Numbered from the stretch's first letter, positions 25,577-33,971 are shown. The stretch is DNA of 64,000 nucleotides from Paenibacillus sp. 1781tsa1 (GCF_024159265.1 NZ_JAMYWY010000001.1:4526001-4590000), one strand, 5' to 3'. Program-made: numbers and translations. The notes: generated by a model not told the origin, from the sequence alone.

Positions 25577-26401
25577 TTACATTTGCGGAATAACAGCCAA
25601 TACCAGCGCCAGGAACGACTCACGAACACGCTCTGTCGTTTCCATCACCTCATCATGTGACAGCGGCTGGTCCAGAATTCCGGCAGCCATGTTGCTGATA
25701 CAGGAAATACCGAGCACTTCCAGGCCTGCATGGCGTGCCACGATCACTTCAGATACAGTGGACATGCCCACTGCGTCTGCGCCCAATGTACGCAGCATTC
25801 TGATCTCTGCTGGTGTCTCGTAGTTCGGACCAAGCATACCTGCGTATACCCCTTCACGTACGTTAAAACCTTGTGATGCGGCCGTATCCTTCGCCAGCGC
25901 ACGCAAACGGCGGCTATAGGCTTCGGACAGATCAGGGAAACGTACGCCCAGTGCAGCGTCATTTGGTCCGATCAGTGGATTTTTGCCTGTAAGATTCAAG
26001 TGATCAGAGATCAGCATCAAGTCTCCAGCTTCATACGACGTATTCACGCCCCCCGCAGCATTGGTTACAAGCAAGCTGCTTACACCCAGTTCTTTCATAA
26101 CCCGTACCGGGAAAGCTGTCAATTCAGGACCATATCCTTCGTACATGTGGAAGCGGCCTTTCATCATCACAACTGGACGACCTTTAATGGTGCCGACCAA
26201 TAGTTCACCTTCATGTCCTTCTACCGTGGACACCGGAAAATGTGGAATATCCTGATAAGCGATGCTTACGCCATCTTCAATCAGTTCTGCCAGTACGCCA
26301 AGACCCGAACCCAAAATCAAACCGACTTCCGGCTTGATGGAGCTTTTGCTTTGAATATAAGATGCTGCTTCCGAAATCATTTGTTGGTTTAATGCTGTCA
26401 T
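25577..26401 (-). CDS. punA: Purine nucleoside phosphorylase
   Basis: 274 residues, the trimeric (PNP class) type: GLILGSGLGVLAELI phosphate loop, HFPVSTVEGHEGELLVG, MKGRFHMYEGY, TNAAGGVN and DAVGMSTVSEVIVARHAG. It cleaves guanosine and inosine with phosphate to the base and ribose-1-phosphate. It lies next to xerD; the phosphopentomutase gene (drm) that normally sits between them in B. subtilis is absent here. Confidence 0.95.
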   Translation of the reverse strand: MTALNQQMISEAASYIQSKSSIKPEVGLILGSGLGVLAELIEDGVSIAYQDIPHFPVSTVEGHEGELLVGTIKGRPVVMMKGRFHMYEGYGPELTAFPVRVMKELGVSSLLVTNAAGGVNTSYEAGDLMLISDHLNLTGKNPLIGPNDAALGVRFPDLSEAYSRRLRALAKDTAASQGFNVREGVYAGMLGPNYETPAEIRMLRTLGADAVGMSTVSEVIVARHAGLEVLGISCISNMAAGILDQPLSHDEVMETTERVRESFLALVLAVIPQM

Positions 26402-26530
26402 GCGATGTATGTTCCTCCTTGAGTTGAAACGATCCGTCTTATGTATAACGGCGTTTGGATGTATTCAATTTATTTTATCCTAAATCGGCCCGATGTTCCG
26501 CATTTATTTGTGAATGCCATGCGTCAAAAT

Positions 26531-27421
26531 CTATCTTGCCCTCGGATGATGGGTTTCATAGATTTCTTTCATGGTTTTACGACCATGGTTGCCATATTGT
26601 TGTCCAGGCTGCTCTACGTGACCCAGCATGTCTTGAACCGCACGTGTATCCGCCCCATTGGCAATCAGGTGTGCCGCAAAAGAATGACGCAGCGTATGCG
26701 GCGTAATCTCGTCCGAGATTCCTGCATCCACTGCCGCTTTTTTGAGCAGCTTCCAGAAGCCCTGCCGGGTTAAACGTCTGCCAGATACATTCACGAACAG
26801 TGCCTGCTCGTCCGAATCGGTTTTGAGCAACTTGTTGCGGAATTCCTCCACATATACACTTGCCCAATGTGCAGCGGGTGCACCGATGGGAAGGATGCGT
26901 TCCTTGCCCGCCCCACCACATCGTATGAAGCGCATGCCTGGCTGTACATCCCGAATGTCAAGCGCAATCAGTTCCGAGACCCGAATACCTGTAGCATATA
27001 ACAGTTCAAGCATCGCTCGATCTCTCACACCCTGCGGTGAACGAACATCAGGCGCTGTCAGCAGTTGTTCGATCTCCTGTATGCTTAATACCTGTGGTGG
27101 CGACTTGTCCGCCTTGGGAGCTTCCACATCAAACGTAGGGTCCTGTATAATTTCCCCCCGCCGCATTAAAAAATGAAAGTAGGAGCGCAGAGATACGATG
27201 CTGCGGGCAATGGTCGCATTGGCACGTCCTGCCTGTTTGAGCTGTCCTGCAAACAGGACGACGTGCGTGCGTCTGACCTGATCGGCTTCGCGTATGCCAA
27301 ATTCCTTATCTGCAAATTCAATGAACTTGTCCACGTCTCGGAGATACGATTCAAGCGTGCTGCTCGACATCCCTTTATCATCTTCCAAGTATAAGGCATA
27401 GGCGTGTATCGTCTGTTTCAT
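26531..27421 (-). CDS. xerD: Site-specific tyrosine recombinase XerD
   Basis: 296 residues from the ATG at 27421, eight bases after GAGGAG. N-terminal SAM-like DNA-binding domain (MSSSTLESYLRDVDKFIEF) and C-terminal catalytic domain with Arg147 (ATGIRVSEL), Lys173, His242/Arg245 (HTLRHSF), His268 and the nucleophile Tyr276. It resolves chromosome dimers at dif with its partner recombinase. Odd point: the segment before the tyrosine reads GHVEQPGQQY instead of the usual GHxxxxTTQxY and is one residue shorter, although the end HHPRA is conserved. Gene order with yqzK and fur upstream matches Bacillus. Confidence 0.92.
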   Translation of the reverse strand: MKQTIHAYALYLEDDKGMSSSTLESYLRDVDKFIEFADKEFGIREADQVRRTHVVLFAGQLKQAGRANATIARSIVSLRSYFHFLMRRGEIIQDPTFDVEAPKADKSPPQVLSIQEIEQLLTAPDVRSPQGVRDRAMLELLYATGIRVSELIALDIRDVQPGMRFIRCGGAGKERILPIGAPAAHWASVYVEEFRNKLLKTDSDEQALFVNVSGRRLTRQGFWKLLKKAAVDAGISDEITPHTLRHSFAAHLIANGADTRAVQDMLGHVEQPGQQYGNHGRKTMKEIYETHHPRAR

Positions 27422-27496
27422 GTACAACGCTCCTCAACTGACAGATCTGCCGCTCTGGCAGACTGCTCCCGTATTTGCATCCCTGGCTGTTCGAAG

Positions 27497-27739
27497 CTAC
27501 TCCCCGTACCAATAGAACAAACGGAGACGCTCTGCCATCGTAGGACGTCCTTCTCCATTACCCGGCCAATCCGTTTCCTGAAATACTTTGATTGCATTGC
27601 CAGTCGGCATCTGATACTGGTCCACAGGTGAGATCCAGCCATTGAACAGATCCAGAACATGATAGAACAGATAGACTAGTGCAGCAAAAAATATAATAAA
27701 TCGAATAAAACGGAGCCCTCTCCGCACTGATATAATCAT
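27497..27739 (-). CDS. yqzK: DUF4227 family membrane protein YqzK
   Basis: 80 residues from the ATG at 27739, which follows AGGGGG; a longer frame to 27805 has no ribosome-binding site. One N-terminal membrane helix (FIRFIIFFAALVYLFYHVL) and a soluble tail with WISPVDQYQMPTGNAIKVF and a C-terminal RLRLFYWYGE. Function unknown. Conserved between fur and xerD in Bacillales, as here. Confidence 0.85.
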   Translation of the reverse strand: MIISVRRGLRFIRFIIFFAALVYLFYHVLDLFNGWISPVDQYQMPTGNAIKVFQETDWPGNGEGRPTMAERLRLFYWYGE

Positions 27740-27846
27740 GGGTATATCCCCCTTCTGATTCAAATCCGGTAATGTCCTTGAATCAGGGTATGTCCATAAA
27801 CACAAGTTTATGCCATTCGGGGTAAACTCCAGATCATGTCCGGTGC

Positions 27847-27884
27847 CAAAAAAGCTCTCCCGTCAAAACCGCCGGTGAGAGCTT
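27847..27884 (-). terminator. Rho-independent terminator after fur
   Basis: Minus strand AAGCTCTCACCGG ... CGGGAGAGCTT followed by TTTT, 14 bases after the fur stop. Confidence 0.9.
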
Positions 27885-27898
27885 GAAGATATGCTATG

Positions 27899-28366
27899 TT
27901 ATTCTTCATCTTTGGGTTTCTGTTCATTTTTAGCTTTGCAACGATAACAAATTCCATGAAAGTCCAGTCGGTGATCTACTACCGAAAAGTTGAATTCCCG
28001 CTCCAAACGTTCTTCAAGCGGTCCAAGCCAGTCTTCACGTATTTCATCCATACTTCCGCATTGAACACAGATTAAGTGATGATGGTGATGCTTGGATGTA
28101 TCTCCGCGCAGATCATAACGCGCTACACCGTCGCCGAAGTTGATTTTCTCTACAACATGCAGCTCACTCAGCAGTTCGAGGGTACGGTACACGGTTGCCA
28201 GACCGATTTCGGGAGCCTTTTCTTTAACGAGCATGAATACGTCTTCTGCGCTCAGATGATCTTCTTCATTCTCAAGAAGTACTCTTAAGGTGGCTTCCCG
28301 CTGGGGCGTTAATTTATATCCTTGGGACTGTAGTTGCTGCTTAATTTTATCAATCCGTGCTTCCAT
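27899..28366 (-). CDS. fur: Ferric uptake regulator Fur
   Basis: 155 residues. Winged helix with the recognition region EIGLATVYRTLELLSEL, a His-rich metal-binding loop (KHHHHHLIC) and two zinc CxxC pairs (Cys100/103 and Cys140/143). With Fe(II) it represses genes with GATAATGATAATCATTATC operators; five such sites occur at 44.3-48.6 kb in this window, linking it to that island. The set of Fur-family residues fits Fur better than PerR or Zur, mainly from its position beside yqzK and xerD. Confidence 0.93.
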   Translation of the reverse strand: MEARIDKIKQQLQSQGYKLTPQREATLRVLLENEEDHLSAEDVFMLVKEKAPEIGLATVYRTLELLSELHVVEKINFGDGVARYDLRGDTSKHHHHHLICVQCGSMDEIREDWLGPLEERLEREFNFSVVDHRLDFHGICYRCKAKNEQKPKDEE

Positions 28367-28420
28367 TTTCTCCCTCCCCCTAGGAAATCACTGCACACTG
28401 CAACTTAACCCACTCTTTTC

Positions 28421-28450
28421 ATTATAGGGGGAGTGCGTAATTAAAGTCAA
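28421..28450 (-). promoter_or_regulatory. Sigma-A promoter of fur
   Basis: Minus strand TTGACT, 18-base spacer, perfect TATAAT, ending 55 bases before the fur start. Confidence 0.8.
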
Positions 28451-28473
28451 CATTTTACACTATGCGGTGCACG

Positions 28474-29103
28474 TTAGGCCGGTAGTAGCATTGGCGTGAC
28501 CCAGCGCATCATCGCAGGTGTAACCCATGTTTCAAAAGACGCCACGCCGAGCAGCATTGCAGCCATAACCAAAGTTAACACTATATATGAAGCAAAAGGC
28601 CTTTGTCGACCAGGTGTTCGCTGCATCAAAACACGATTGCGAATGATGTATAACGAGAACGTCATTGCTGCCACACTGCAGATCAGAAGGATTGGAATGA
28701 CAAATAGATTATGTGGTGCCACGGAAACCAGTGCAAACAGCAGCCCTTTCCAGGAGTACTGCCCAACCAGGTAACCCACAGTGAATCCAATGAGCACACC
28801 TTTCAGAAAATCCAGAACCAGTATACCGGGTAGTCCAACGACGGATAAACCCAGAATAAAGATCAGACCTACCCACTTTAGATGAAGCATGGCGATGTCC
28901 CAATAGGCCCCGGTCTCTGTTAGCTGTGCACTGTGCTGCACGGTCATGAAGAAATTGCCGAGATAACCCTCCAGATCCTGGCGTTGATCAAGAGACAATG
29001 CATTCACCATAAGCGCGCCAAAAATGACGCCGACCAGAAACAAGACAGCCACGAATACATATAACGAAGTCTGACCTTTAAATGTAAAGTAGGATGAGCG
29101 CAT
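28474..29103 (-). CDS. spoIIM: Stage II sporulation protein M
   Basis: 209 residues with about five membrane helices; SpoIIM/DUF95 features LFLVGVIFGALMVNAL, LKGVLIGFTVGYLVGQYSWKGLLFALVSVAPHNLFVIP. Part of the DMP (SpoIID-M-P) complex that drives septal peptidoglycan hydrolysis and engulfment. Start taken at the ATG 29103 behind AAGGGGA; spacing is long, so a few codons of uncertainty remain. It lies beside the endonuclease Q gene as in B. subtilis (yqxK-spoIIM). Confidence 0.93.
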   Translation of the reverse strand: MRSSYFTFKGQTSLYVFVAVLFLVGVIFGALMVNALSLDQRQDLEGYLGNFFMTVQHSAQLTETGAYWDIAMLHLKWVGLIFILGLSVVGLPGILVLDFLKGVLIGFTVGYLVGQYSWKGLLFALVSVAPHNLFVIPILLICSVAAMTFSLYIIRNRVLMQRTPGRQRPFASYIVLTLVMAAMLLGVASFETWVTPAMMRWVTPMLLPA

Positions 29104-29229
29104 ACAGGTACGAGTCCCCTTTCCGGTATCATGCTGCAAGGATTCTCAGTTACATCCTCATAGTCATTCTTATGAACCGGAATGCACCTGTATGACTTCT
29201 TGTCCAGATTGACTCTGCGTGAAGTGAAG

Positions 29230-29297
29230 CTATATCTGTTGAAATAAAGAATATTTACACGGGTCACTGCGATGACAGAACAACCCTTTGATCACTG
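29230..29297. repeat. Family A repeat, left half only
   Basis: Starts with the family A terminus CTATATCTGTTGAAATAAAG, continues through ATTTACAC and GATGACAGAACAACCC, and stops two bases before the endonuclease Q stop codon. The right arm is missing. Confidence 0.7.
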
Positions 29298-29299
29298 AT

Positions 29300-30520
29300 C
29301 TAATCTGACGATTTTACCTGAACAGCAACCTTCCCGTACGTTCCTCCACCTCCGGTGGACAGCTCCAGTTGTCCATTCCGTGCGGCCACAATAAGTCCTG
29401 CCAACACAGGTCCAACAACCACAGCAAGTTCTTCCTCACGCGTACGATGAAGTACATTCATTTCTGTACCAAAATGGTCCAGTAACTGACGCAGTTTGGC
29501 TTTGCCAAGTCCCGGAATGAACTCCAGTGGTACCTGATAATGATAGGCGGGTCTGTTAGCAGGAACATGAGGATTCTCCCGATCAGAGATGGCCAGAATG
29601 CGGTCCAACACCCCCTGAACCAGCTTCAGACTGCCACAGTGAGGACAGCGCTCTGCCGACATCGCCTGCTCATCCATAATACTGCCACAGGCTGCACAGT
29701 AAGTACGATGGTACTTACCCAGTCTTGGATTCAGACCATAATTGGCAGCAATGCTCCTGCCAGCTTCTCCTTGAAGAGCCATGCGGAATTCATCAAAAGA
29801 AGGGGTAGCAACTTGCAGTTCGTTATACTCCCGTCCAATCTTACCGAGTGAATGGGCATCCGAATTGGTCAGAAACGGTACATGATCCAACTCCCGAATA
29901 TAACTGGCCATGGATGAATCCGAGCTTAACCCCAGCTCTACCGCATCCACGAGACTAGTATCCAGCACATCGCTCATACGGGGCGCAGTACTACCATAGA
30001 TGCCTTTGTGCGGTGTAAACACATGTGCGGGCACAACTAGTCCACCACGCGCCTTAATCTCAGACTGCATCTCTAGAGCGGGCACGTAGACACGCTGAGA
30101 ACTAAGGTTCACATTTTTCATATAACGTTTCATCCAGTCCGTGAAGGACTTCATCGTTTTCAGATCACGGAAGTACGCCAGCATATGGAACTCACGCATT
30201 CCAGGCTCGCGCAGCTCAATTTCGGTACCCAGCAGAATGGTGGTGTCCTGGTAGGCAATACCGCCGCCCTCAATCTCGGACATCGTACCACTCTCCAGCA
30301 ATTGTTCAATATCCATCTGTACAACCGGAGAATGACAATCAATAACACCAAGCAAATGAATTCCTTTGCGATCCGATGCTTCCCGGGCAATATTCTCAAA
30401 TGTCAAATCGCGACTGCCGCTGATTTTTACGGCCTCACCGCGAGAGGTTCGTCCAATGTGAATATGCAGGTCTGTATAACAGGGCTCCCACATCGTGGAC
30501 GTTTCCAGTTGGTCATTCAT
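29300..30520 (-). CDS. yqxK: Endonuclease Q-type PHP domain protein (YqxK)
   Basis: 406 residues from the ATG at 30520, two bases after the nudF stop. PHP phosphoesterase domain with CYTDLHIHIG (His19, His21), VIDCHSP, VPAHVFTPHKG and LTNSDAHSLG. A zinc ribbon follows (YCAACG ... CPHCG), then a helix-hairpin-helix near LEFIPGLGKAKLRQLLDHFG. EndoQ enzymes cut DNA 5' of deaminated bases such as hypoxanthine and uracil, so a DNA-repair role is expected. Tightly coupled to nudF. Confidence 0.9.
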   Translation of the reverse strand: MNDQLETSTMWEPCYTDLHIHIGRTSRGEAVKISGSRDLTFENIAREASDRKGIHLLGVIDCHSPVVQMDIEQLLESGTMSEIEGGGIAYQDTTILLGTEIELREPGMREFHMLAYFRDLKTMKSFTDWMKRYMKNVNLSSQRVYVPALEMQSEIKARGGLVVPAHVFTPHKGIYGSTAPRMSDVLDTSLVDAVELGLSSDSSMASYIRELDHVPFLTNSDAHSLGKIGREYNELQVATPSFDEFRMALQGEAGRSIAANYGLNPRLGKYHRTYCAACGSIMDEQAMSAERCPHCGSLKLVQGVLDRILAISDRENPHVPANRPAYHYQVPLEFIPGLGKAKLRQLLDHFGTEMNVLHRTREEELAVVVGPVLAGLIVAARNGQLELSTGGGGTYGKVAVQVKSSD

Positions 30521-30522
30521 CC

Positions 30523-31116
30523 CTAGAACCGTCCTGTCGTTCTGTAGAGGTCCCACGCGTACACAGCCATCATCGTTTTAGCATCGCTAATCCGGTTGTC
30601 GTCCATGAGTTCGTAAGCTTCCTCCAGTGTGATCTCGGATACTTCAAGAAATTCATCTTCGTCCAGTTCCATATCTCCGGCTTCCAACTCTTCAGCGATG
30701 TATAGATGAATGATCTCATCTGCGAATCCTGGTGACGTGTAGAACGAACGCAGATGACGCAACGACTTGGCCACATATCCCGTCTCTTCTCGCAATTCAC
30801 GTGCGGCCGCCACTTCCGGCTCTTCTCCCGGGTCCAGTTTTCCCGCAGGAATCTCCACTTCGGTGCGTCCCATTGCCTGACGATACTGATCCACTACAAG
30901 CATGCGATCCCCATTCAGAGCGAGTACAGCTACTGCTCCAGGGTGCCGGATTATTTCTCGTGTAGCCGTCTCACCGTTCGGCAGTTTAACGGTATCGACC
31001 TGTAGTGAAATCACTTTCCCCTCGAAGATTGGCTTGGTGGATACGGTCACTTCATCCAACTTCGGATTGGCAGGTTGCGCTGCATGGATGGATTGGGCAG
31101 ATTGGTTTGGTTTCAT
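30523..31116 (-). CDS. nudF: ADP-ribose pyrophosphatase (Nudix)
   Basis: 197 residues with a complete Nudix box at residues 92-115 (GKLDPGEEPEVA... RELREETGYV) and the upstream EVEIPAGK that marks the ADP-ribose type, plus FYTSPGFADE. It hydrolyses ADP-ribose to AMP and ribose-5-phosphate. The ATG follows GGAG. Operon with the endonuclease Q gene downstream; same neighbourhood as B. subtilis yqkG. Confidence 0.94.
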   Translation of the reverse strand: MKPNQSAQSIHAAQPANPKLDEVTVSTKPIFEGKVISLQVDTVKLPNGETATREIIRHPGAVAVLALNGDRMLVVDQYRQAMGRTEVEIPAGKLDPGEEPEVAAARELREETGYVAKSLRHLRSFYTSPGFADEIIHLYIAEELEAGDMELDEDEFLEVSEITLEEAYELMDDNRISDAKTMMAVYAWDLYRTTGRF

Positions 31117-31144
31117 TCGTTCTTCAACTCCATATCGTTGGATT

Positions 31145-31374
31145 ATATATAAATTGACTAAAAATATTTACACTAACCACTCCGATGACAGAACAACCCT
31201 TCGATCGCTGTTATCCCCAGATTTTTTGATTTCTTTCTCTAATAGATAAAATTTGGTGATAGCTTATGCTTACGATGCAGCTTTTAAAAGAAAGCTTTTT
31301 GGCGAACGCTCCGCTTCTCTTGGTTATTTCTGCCCTCTCCGTTCTTGTGTAAAGGATTAGCTCAATTTATATAT
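31145..31374. repeat. Family A repeat, full element of about 230 bp with terminal inverted repeats
   Basis: Left end ATATATAAATTGACTAAAAATATTTACAC with GATGACAGAACAACC; right end, reverse-complemented, ATATATAAATTGAGC with TTTACAC and GGGCAGAAATAACC. The interior holds TCGATCGCTGTTATCCCCAG and GGCGAACGCTCCGCTTCTC. No reading frame of note. It fills most of the gap between nudF and the mciZ-like gene. Confidence 0.8.
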
Positions 31375-31462
31375 TCGGTTAATGTATAAATTTCTGATTT
31401 TGGGCATATGGTGAGCGTATAGAAGTCACACAGCAAATATAAACAAATCAGGGGGGATTTTG

Positions 31463-31609
31463 ATGAACAGTTATTTGACGCCTAAATCCGTACACGTGGT
31501 AGGACAAGCCCGGCAAGTACAGCTCATACTCAAGCAATGGTTGCACGAGTGGGGACCGGATGCCAAATTAAGTGATCTGCTCGCTGGACGTAAATCAATG
31601 GGTCATTGA
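31463..31609 (+). CDS. mciZ: MciZ-like FtsZ assembly inhibitor (48 residues)
   Basis: Short gene, ATG preceded by GGGGGG at six bases and ended by TGA. The product contains PKSVHVVGQARQVQLILKQW, which lines up with the B. subtilis MciZ pattern PKGVVLVGKA...LK. MciZ is a 40-residue mother-cell peptide that caps FtsZ filaments and stops Z-ring formation during sporulation. B. subtilis mciZ also lies beside nudF, which supports orthology. A sigma-E-like promoter may exist upstream (GCATATG ... CACACA) but is weak. Confidence 0.78.
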   Translation: MNSYLTPKSVHVVGQARQVQLILKQWLHEWGPDAKLSDLLAGRKSMGH

Positions 31610-31681
31610 TCTATTAAGCCATGGATAGATTTTCATCCAATATTACCGAGTCTTCTCCCTTGAAATATAACATGAATTCGC

Positions 31682-31720
31682 AAAAAGTCCGAATCCGCAC
31701 AGACCGGGTTCGGACTTTTG
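31682..31720. terminator. Bidirectional terminator between mciZ and the M20 peptidase gene
   Basis: Arms AAAAGTCCGAA and TTCGGACTTTT with T runs on both strands, between convergent genes. Confidence 0.9.
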
Positions 31721-31735
31721 TCTAAGAATTACATG

Positions 31736-32869
31736 TTATTTCTTGTCTGTTGCCGTTTCCTGAATAATAGCGATAACCACCTCGGACAACTTTACAATGT
31801 CTTCGGCACGAATGCGTTCTTTGGTTGTATGAATATCCTCATACCCTACCGCCAGGTTCGCGGTTGGAATGCCAAATCCGTTAAAGATGTTGGCATCACT
31901 GCCCCCACCAGAAGCGAACGTATGAGTCTCCAGCCCAATACTGCGGATGGCACGCTGTGCAAGCTGTACAACCTCATGTTCATCATGGAAACCAAATGCG
32001 GGATACAGGATCTCACTTCTGAATTCAGCCGTTGCACCGTATTTACGACATGTCGTTTCCAGCGCGTCACGCATCTGTGCAATCTGCAATTCGACTTTCT
32101 CCTGCACAATACTGCGTGCTTCCGCTTCAAGCTGTACAAAGTCACATACCACGTTGAGTGGTGACCCACCCTGGAATTTTCCAATGTTTGCTGTTGTCTC
32201 ATCATCAATTCTGCCCAGTGTCATCGCTGCAATTGCTTTGGCCGCAACCTGAATGGCGCTGATTCCGTCTTCCGGGTTCACTCCCGCGTGTGCAGACTTA
32301 CCATAGATGCTCATTTGAATTTCAGCTCTGGCTGGTGCAGCTACACAAATCGTACCTACAGCTCCGTTGGAGTCCAGCGCATAGCCGAACTCGGCATCGA
32401 TATCCTTTGAATTCATGGCACGTGCGCCTACTAGGCCAGACTCTTCGCCCACCGTAATGACAAATTGAATTTTACCATGTGGAATCTTGTTTTCCTGAAT
32501 CACACGAATCGCTTCGAACATTGCCGCAATCCCTGCCTTGTCATCTGCTCCCAGGATCGTTGTTCCATCACTGCGAATCCAGCCATCTTCACCGAGTTCA
32601 GGCTTAATTCCCTGTCCCGGCGTTACGGTGTCCATATGACATGTGAAAAAGATCGGTGCAACGCCATCTGTTCCTTCGGCTTCCCAGGTAATAACGAGAT
32701 TTCCGGCGCCATGTTCGGTTTGCTCCATGGTGTCGTCCTCATAGACATGTAGACCGAGGTCTGCAAACTGTTCTTTTAACACCTTCGAGATGTTCTGTTC
32801 ATTTTTTGTTTCACTATTAATCTGCACCAGTTCCATGAACTGATCAATAACACGTTGTTGTTTAATCAC
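31736..32869 (-). CDS. yqjE: M20 family metallopeptidase (tripeptidase PepT-like, YqjE)
   Basis: 377 residues from the GTG at 32869, eight bases after GGGAGG; an upstream extension is rejected. Metal ligands and catalytic residues are visible in FFTCHMDTV, GADDKAGIAAM, TVGEESGLVGA and ALDSNG. The lid domain contains YGKSAHAGVNPEDGISAI. A cytosolic dimeric aminopeptidase probably acting on small peptides; the exact specificity is not evident. Monocistronic, with a terminator shared with mciZ. Confidence 0.9.
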   Translation of the reverse strand: MIKQQRVIDQFMELVQINSETKNEQNISKVLKEQFADLGLHVYEDDTMEQTEHGAGNLVITWEAEGTDGVAPIFFTCHMDTVTPGQGIKPELGEDGWIRSDGTTILGADDKAGIAAMFEAIRVIQENKIPHGKIQFVITVGEESGLVGARAMNSKDIDAEFGYALDSNGAVGTICVAAPARAEIQMSIYGKSAHAGVNPEDGISAIQVAAKAIAAMTLGRIDDETTANIGKFQGGSPLNVVCDFVQLEAEARSIVQEKVELQIAQMRDALETTCRKYGATAEFRSEILYPAFGFHDEHEVVQLAQRAIRSIGLETHTFASGGGSDANIFNGFGIPTANLAVGYEDIHTTKERIRAEDIVKLSEVVIAIIQETATDKK

Positions 32870-32930
32870 AGGACTTTCCTCCCTCTCGTAGATACGGTAC
32901 AATACAATTACTATGGCTTGTTTATTTTAT

Positions 32931-33109
32931 GAGGTTGTTCAAAAAGTCTGCTTTTGATTACGAAGGATGCCTGGCGGCATCATCAGCATCGAATATGGAA
33001 TTCAGCCGAAATGTCCGTTGCTCACGTAGTTTTCCCTACGCTCCGCTACTCCATTTCTAGCTTCATCCCATCTTCTTGGTACTGAAAACCAGTCTTTTTG
33101 AACATACAC
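32931..33109. repeat. Family B repeat, long form (179 bp) with terminal inverted repeats
   Basis: Left end GAGGTTGTTCAAAAAGTCTG, right end CCAGTCTTTTTGAACATACACT; the inverted pair shares TGTTCAAAAAG plus TTTT further in. The interior (GCCTGGCGGCATC ... CCATTTCTAGC) has no coding potential. MITE-like. A shorter relative is at 62993-63060. Confidence 0.8.
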
Positions 33110-33135
33110 TTTATGTTGAAAGGAGTTCTCTCATC

Positions 33136-33237
33136 ATGCAAAAAAAGAAATGGTTCAAAATCATCATCTATCTCATGCTGATCGCCATGATCGGGTCCAC
33201 CCTTTTCATAGCTCTCGAACCGTTGCTGTTCGGATAG
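33136..33237 (+). CDS. prli42: Prli42-like membrane miniprotein (33 residues)
   Basis: Small gene with AAAGGAG ten bases before its ATG. The product MQKKKWFKIIIYLMLIAMIG... is a basic N terminus followed by one membrane helix and a short end (EPLLFG). This is the layout of the stressosome-associated Prli42 miniproteins of Firmicutes, which anchor the stressosome in Listeria. A strong terminator follows at once. Assignment rests on size, motif and topology. Confidence 0.75.
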   Translation: MQKKKWFKIIIYLMLIAMIGSTLFIALEPLLFG

Positions 33238-33243
33238 CCACAT

Positions 33244-33290
33244 GAAGCCTTTCGACGAACTGTTTACAGCCGTTGAAGGGCTTCTTTTTC
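33244..33290 (+). terminator. Rho-independent terminator of the Prli42-like gene
   Basis: Plus strand GAAGCCTTTCGACG ... CGTTGAAGGGCTTC then TTTTT, seven bases after the stop. The hairpin overlaps the last codons of the convergent lipB gene. Confidence 0.85.
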
Positions 33291-33971
33291 GCTAATCCAA
33301 TTGATTTGATATGGAAAAATGCGATTAAAGTACGGAACAATATCGCGTGCTACCTGCTCCACTGTATAAGACTTGCCTGTTATATCCTCCAGTGAGGTAA
33401 CGCCATACTGCTCAATTCCACAAGGAACAATCCCCTGAAACCCAGCATGTTGAATGCCTGAACTGATGTTAAAAGCAAACCCGTGACTGGTCACGAAACC
33501 GCGGCGGTGTTTGCAGCGATTAAACTTGATGCCGATCGCAGCAATCTTCATATCGCCAATCCACACACCCGTATAACCCTCTTTGCGTCCGGCTTCGATG
33601 CCCTGGTCTGCGAGATAATCCATAAGTACCTGTTCAAGTTTCCGTAAATATCCGTGTAAATCCAAGTCTTCATCCCGACCAAGAATCAATAACGGGTAAC
33701 CTACCAACTGACCTGGGCCATGATAAGTAATATCACCGCCGCGGTCAATTTGAAACAAAGAAATCCCTTGCTCACGCAACTCTTCCGGACTGAGAAGCAG
33801 ATGCTCCGGATGATTTTGTGAACCAATCGTATACGTTGGCGGGTGCTGTAACAGCAGCATCTGCTCGGCTCCCTCGCCCTCGTCCAATCGCTGCACAATC
33901 GCTTTCTGGCGGTTCCAAGCCTCTTCATAATCAAGCATCGGTAGGTATGCAACATCCAGCGGCTTGCTCAT
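33264..33971 (-). CDS. lipB: Lipoyl(octanoyl) transferase LipB
   Basis: 235 residues from the ATG at 33971 behind GTGGGGA. Landmarks are HPPTYTIG, IDRGGDITYHGPGQLVGYPL, the conserved lysine in GDMKIAAIGIKF and the catalytic cysteine in GIVPCGIEQYGVTSLED (Cys184). It moves octanoate from acyl carrier protein to lipoyl domains. Placed right after the E2 gene of the bkd complex, whose lipoyl domain is a likely substrate. B. subtilis uses LipM instead of this LipB type. Confidence 0.95.
   Translation of the reverse strand: MSKPLDVAYLPMLDYEEAWNRQKAIVQRLDEGEGAEQMLLLQHPPTYTIGSQNHPEHLLLSPEELREQGISLFQIDRGGDITYHGPGQLVGYPLLILGRDEDLDLHGYLRKLEQVLMDYLADQGIEAGRKEGYTGVWIGDMKIAAIGIKFNRCKHRRGFVTSHGFAFNISSGIQHAGFQGIVPCGIEQYGVTSLEDITGKSYTVEQVARDIVPYFNRIFPYQINWISEKEALQRL

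Noticed and set aside
32931..33109. Remnant of a transposase gene
   Set aside because: No frame of useful length or transposase motif inside; only the terminal inverted repeats are recognisable.
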